From positions 1 through 5,967 of the forward strand of contig JAUNHS010000102.1 of assembly GCA_030523805.1 (NCBI GenBank): a DNA stretch of 5,967 nucleotides. The letters run 5' to 3'. Origin of the DNA: Acinetobacter sp. GTDB lineage: Bacteria > Pseudomonadota > Gammaproteobacteria > Pseudomonadales > Moraxellaceae. Each line of letters begins with the position of its first letter. Within the stretch, counting starts at the first letter, position 1. Made by a program: the position numbers and the translations under genes. A model generated the notes under the pieces. It did not search any database. It saw nothing but the letters and a program-made list of their open reading frames with translations, and was not told the origin of the DNA. Shown piece after piece: positions 5,534-5,967 of this stretch.

Positions 5534-5967
5534 ATGACGATTATCCAGCATGCGAGTTTTTCAGCAAATGATGTGCAGATTGAGCAAACGCAATCTTTAT
5601 ATCAAGGCTTTTTAAAAGTGGAGCGTGTGGCATTATCGCACCGAGCATTTCAATCGCCACAATGGGTTCATGTTCAGCGTGAATTGTTGCATCGTCCAGC
5701 TGCAGCAGGAGCATTGTTGTATAATGATCAACAGCAGCGTTTTGCATTAATTGAGCAATTTCGTGTTGGTGCATTACGAGATCCACATTCGCCATGGCAA
5801 TTGGAAATTGTTGCAGGCGTGTTAGATGGTGATGAGTTGCCTGAGCAATGTATTCGCCGTGAATGCTTGGAAGAAGCAGGTTGTGAAGTTGAAACTTTAA
5901 CGCATCTATTTGGTTTTTATCCATCGGCAGGAGCGTGTTCGGAATATTTTGATTTATATGCCGCACA
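5534..5967 (+). CDS. nudF: ADP-ribose pyrophosphatase NudF, N-terminal part (cut by window edge)
   Basis: Nudix hydrolase that cleaves ADP-ribose to AMP and ribose-5-phosphate in the cytoplasm, limiting non-enzymatic ADP-ribosylation and recycling nucleotide. There are 144 complete codons before the window ends, against about 209 aa for E. coli NudF, so the last third is missing. The N-terminus resembles E. coli NudF (NDVQIEQTQSLYQGFLKVERVALSHRAF, 12-39; ALIEQFRVGA, 71-80; PWQLEIVAG, 87-95). The Nudix box G-x5-E-x7-RE-x2-EE-x-G is complete at residues 95-116 (Gly95, Glu101, Arg109, Glu110, Glu113, Glu114, Gly116), with Cys at both hydrophobic positions (111, 117). The loop after the box reads SAGACSE (131-137), where E. 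coli has SPGGTSE. The start is ATG 5534; an in-frame GTG at 5531 is better spaced from AGG (5522-5524), so one extra residue is possible. Confidence 0.9.
   Translation, partial: MTIIQHASFSANDVQIEQTQSLYQGFLKVERVALSHRAFQSPQWVHVQRELLHRPAAAGALLYNDQQQRFALIEQFRVGALRDPHSPWQLEIVAGVLDGDELPEQCIRRECLEEAGCEVETLTHLFGFYPSAGACSEYFDLYAA

Noticed and set aside
5541..5966. Long open frame on the minus strand opposite nudF (141 codons)
   Set aside because: The plus strand encodes a clear NudF with an intact Nudix box over the same bases; the antisense frame has no recognisable domain.

Overview
The window looks like ordinary chromosomal housekeeping DNA from a low-to-moderate G+C gammaproteobacterium. The protein sequences (a type-2 TyrRS, AnmK, AvtA, NudF and a DUF1653 protein) and the divergent anmK/tyrS arrangement suggest the Moraxellaceae (Moraxella/Acinetobacter/Psychrobacter relatives). 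That placement is inferred from the look of the sequences, not from a search. There is no insertion sequence, phage gene, CRISPR array, tRNA or rRNA.

Layout. Bases 1-776 (minus) hold the 5' two thirds of avtA, a PLP aminotransferase cut by the window edge. Bases 851-1981 (minus) hold complete anmK, a peptidoglycan-recycling kinase lying upstream of avtA in the same direction. The gap between them contains an inverted repeat that folds on paper into a compact three-way junction covering the avtA ribosome binding site. A short divergent promoter region (1982-2058) separates anmK from a plus-strand gene string: tyrS, two small lipoprotein genes of unknown function, and a DUF1653 gene. These four genes are separated by 8, 1 and 14 bases and look like one operon.

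The operon converges on a 59-codon minus-strand gene (4729-4908) for a two-helix membrane protein. It then comes an intergenic region (4909-5023) with two divergent putative promoters and an almost perfect palindrome, TGTTCCATGTGGAACA. This differs by one central base from the classic pseudomonad parS chromosome-segregation site. The plus strand then carries a gamma-glutamylcyclotransferase-like gene (5024-5380), whose apparent upstream start is an artefact of the palindrome, and a 5'-complete nudF (ADP-ribose pyrophosphatase) running off the right edge.

Functional links are loose. AnmK returns anhydro-MurNAc to cell-wall precursor synthesis, and AvtA makes alanine from pyruvate, which could feed the same pathway. 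The GGCT-like protein and NudF are small metabolite-housekeeping enzymes. The least explained parts are the A+T-rich lipoprotein pair behind tyrS, the parS-like palindrome, and the structured anmK-avtA gap. I do not see convincing evidence for a new multi-gene system here.
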